Source of the DNA: CAYLPU01 sp964385635
GTDB lineage: Bacteria; Chloroflexota; Anaerolineae; B4-G1
DNA: 22,418 bases
Assembly: GCA_964385635.1 (NCBI GenBank)
Contig: CAYLPU010000083.1
Span: 1-22,418 of the forward strand
Reading direction: 5' to 3'
A program made the translations under genes and the position numbers. The notes under the pieces are model-generated. The model was not told the DNA's origin and searched no databases. It was given only the letters and a program-made list of their open reading frames with translations. Below, one piece after another: positions 22,385 to 22,418 of this stretch (positions within the stretch are counted from its first letter, which is position 1; every line of letters begins with the position of its first letter).

Positions 22385-22418
22385 GGGGAAATCTAAGTCT
22401 CCCACGATGTGTCCAGCC

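Noticed and set aside
1..22418. CRISPR arrays, tRNA or rRNA genes
   Set aside because: No regularly spaced repeats, no cloverleaf pattern with conserved TpsiC-like GTTCGA boxes in a plausible setting, and no rRNA signature seen by eye.

Overview
This window is GC-rich and carries no rRNA or tRNA genes. Apart from a decayed transposase on the minus strand at the left edge, every gene is on the plus strand. The mix of genes (a large MalT-type LuxR regulator, DUF6064 membrane proteins, many isoprenylcysteine-methyltransferase-like (ICMT) membrane proteins, UbiE-like methyltransferases, and dispersed short repeats inside genes) most resembles Chloroflexota, perhaps Anaerolineae or relatives. That placement is inference from gene content; no marker gene is present.

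Layout. 1-1100: IS701-like transposase that has lost its C-terminal third, next to the tail of an ICMT-like gene (1108-1305). 1374-5488: two ICMT-like methyltransferases around a UbiE-like methyltransferase, then an ATC-hydrolase-like protein and two unknown membrane proteins. 5569-7777: an AT-rich ferredoxin-nitroreductase, a metallo-beta-lactamase (MBL) hydrolase and a methyltransferase. 7774-8995: a decay zone with an ICMT N-terminal remnant, a methyltransferase lacking its middle, and a methyltransferase broken by one extra G. 9008-10583: an ICMT-MBL fusion and a small membrane protein. 10635-13301: a probable operon (ICMT, CPBP-like, DUF6064, 31-codon remnant, ICMT) behind a promoter with a perfect 10-bp direct repeat of LytTR-operator type. 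13345-15519: a LytS/LytTR-type two-component system with a small membrane protein between kinase and regulator. 15560-19077: a methyltransferase and a MalT-like LuxR regulator frameshifted in a G9 run. 19105-22384: a promoter with a palindrome, a second DUF6064 protein, and a tightly coupled SDR / small protein / methyltransferase / SDR / mini-ORF chain.

Taken together the window is a methyltransferase island: six ICMT-like loci counting remnants and the fusion (a seventh is a 29-codon scrap), and six class I SAM methyltransferase loci plus a doubtful fragment. They sit with MBL hydrolases, SDR oxidoreductases and a nitroreductase, and with two regulators that could control them. The best-supported functional proposal is that the LytTR response regulator binds the 21-bp-spaced repeats and controls the adjacent ICMT/CPBP-like/DUF6064 operon. 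The substrate is unknown; a membrane lipid, isoprenoid or hydrophobic small molecule is plausible. Several pieces are visibly duplicated, truncated or frameshifted, so the island is expanding and decaying at the same time.
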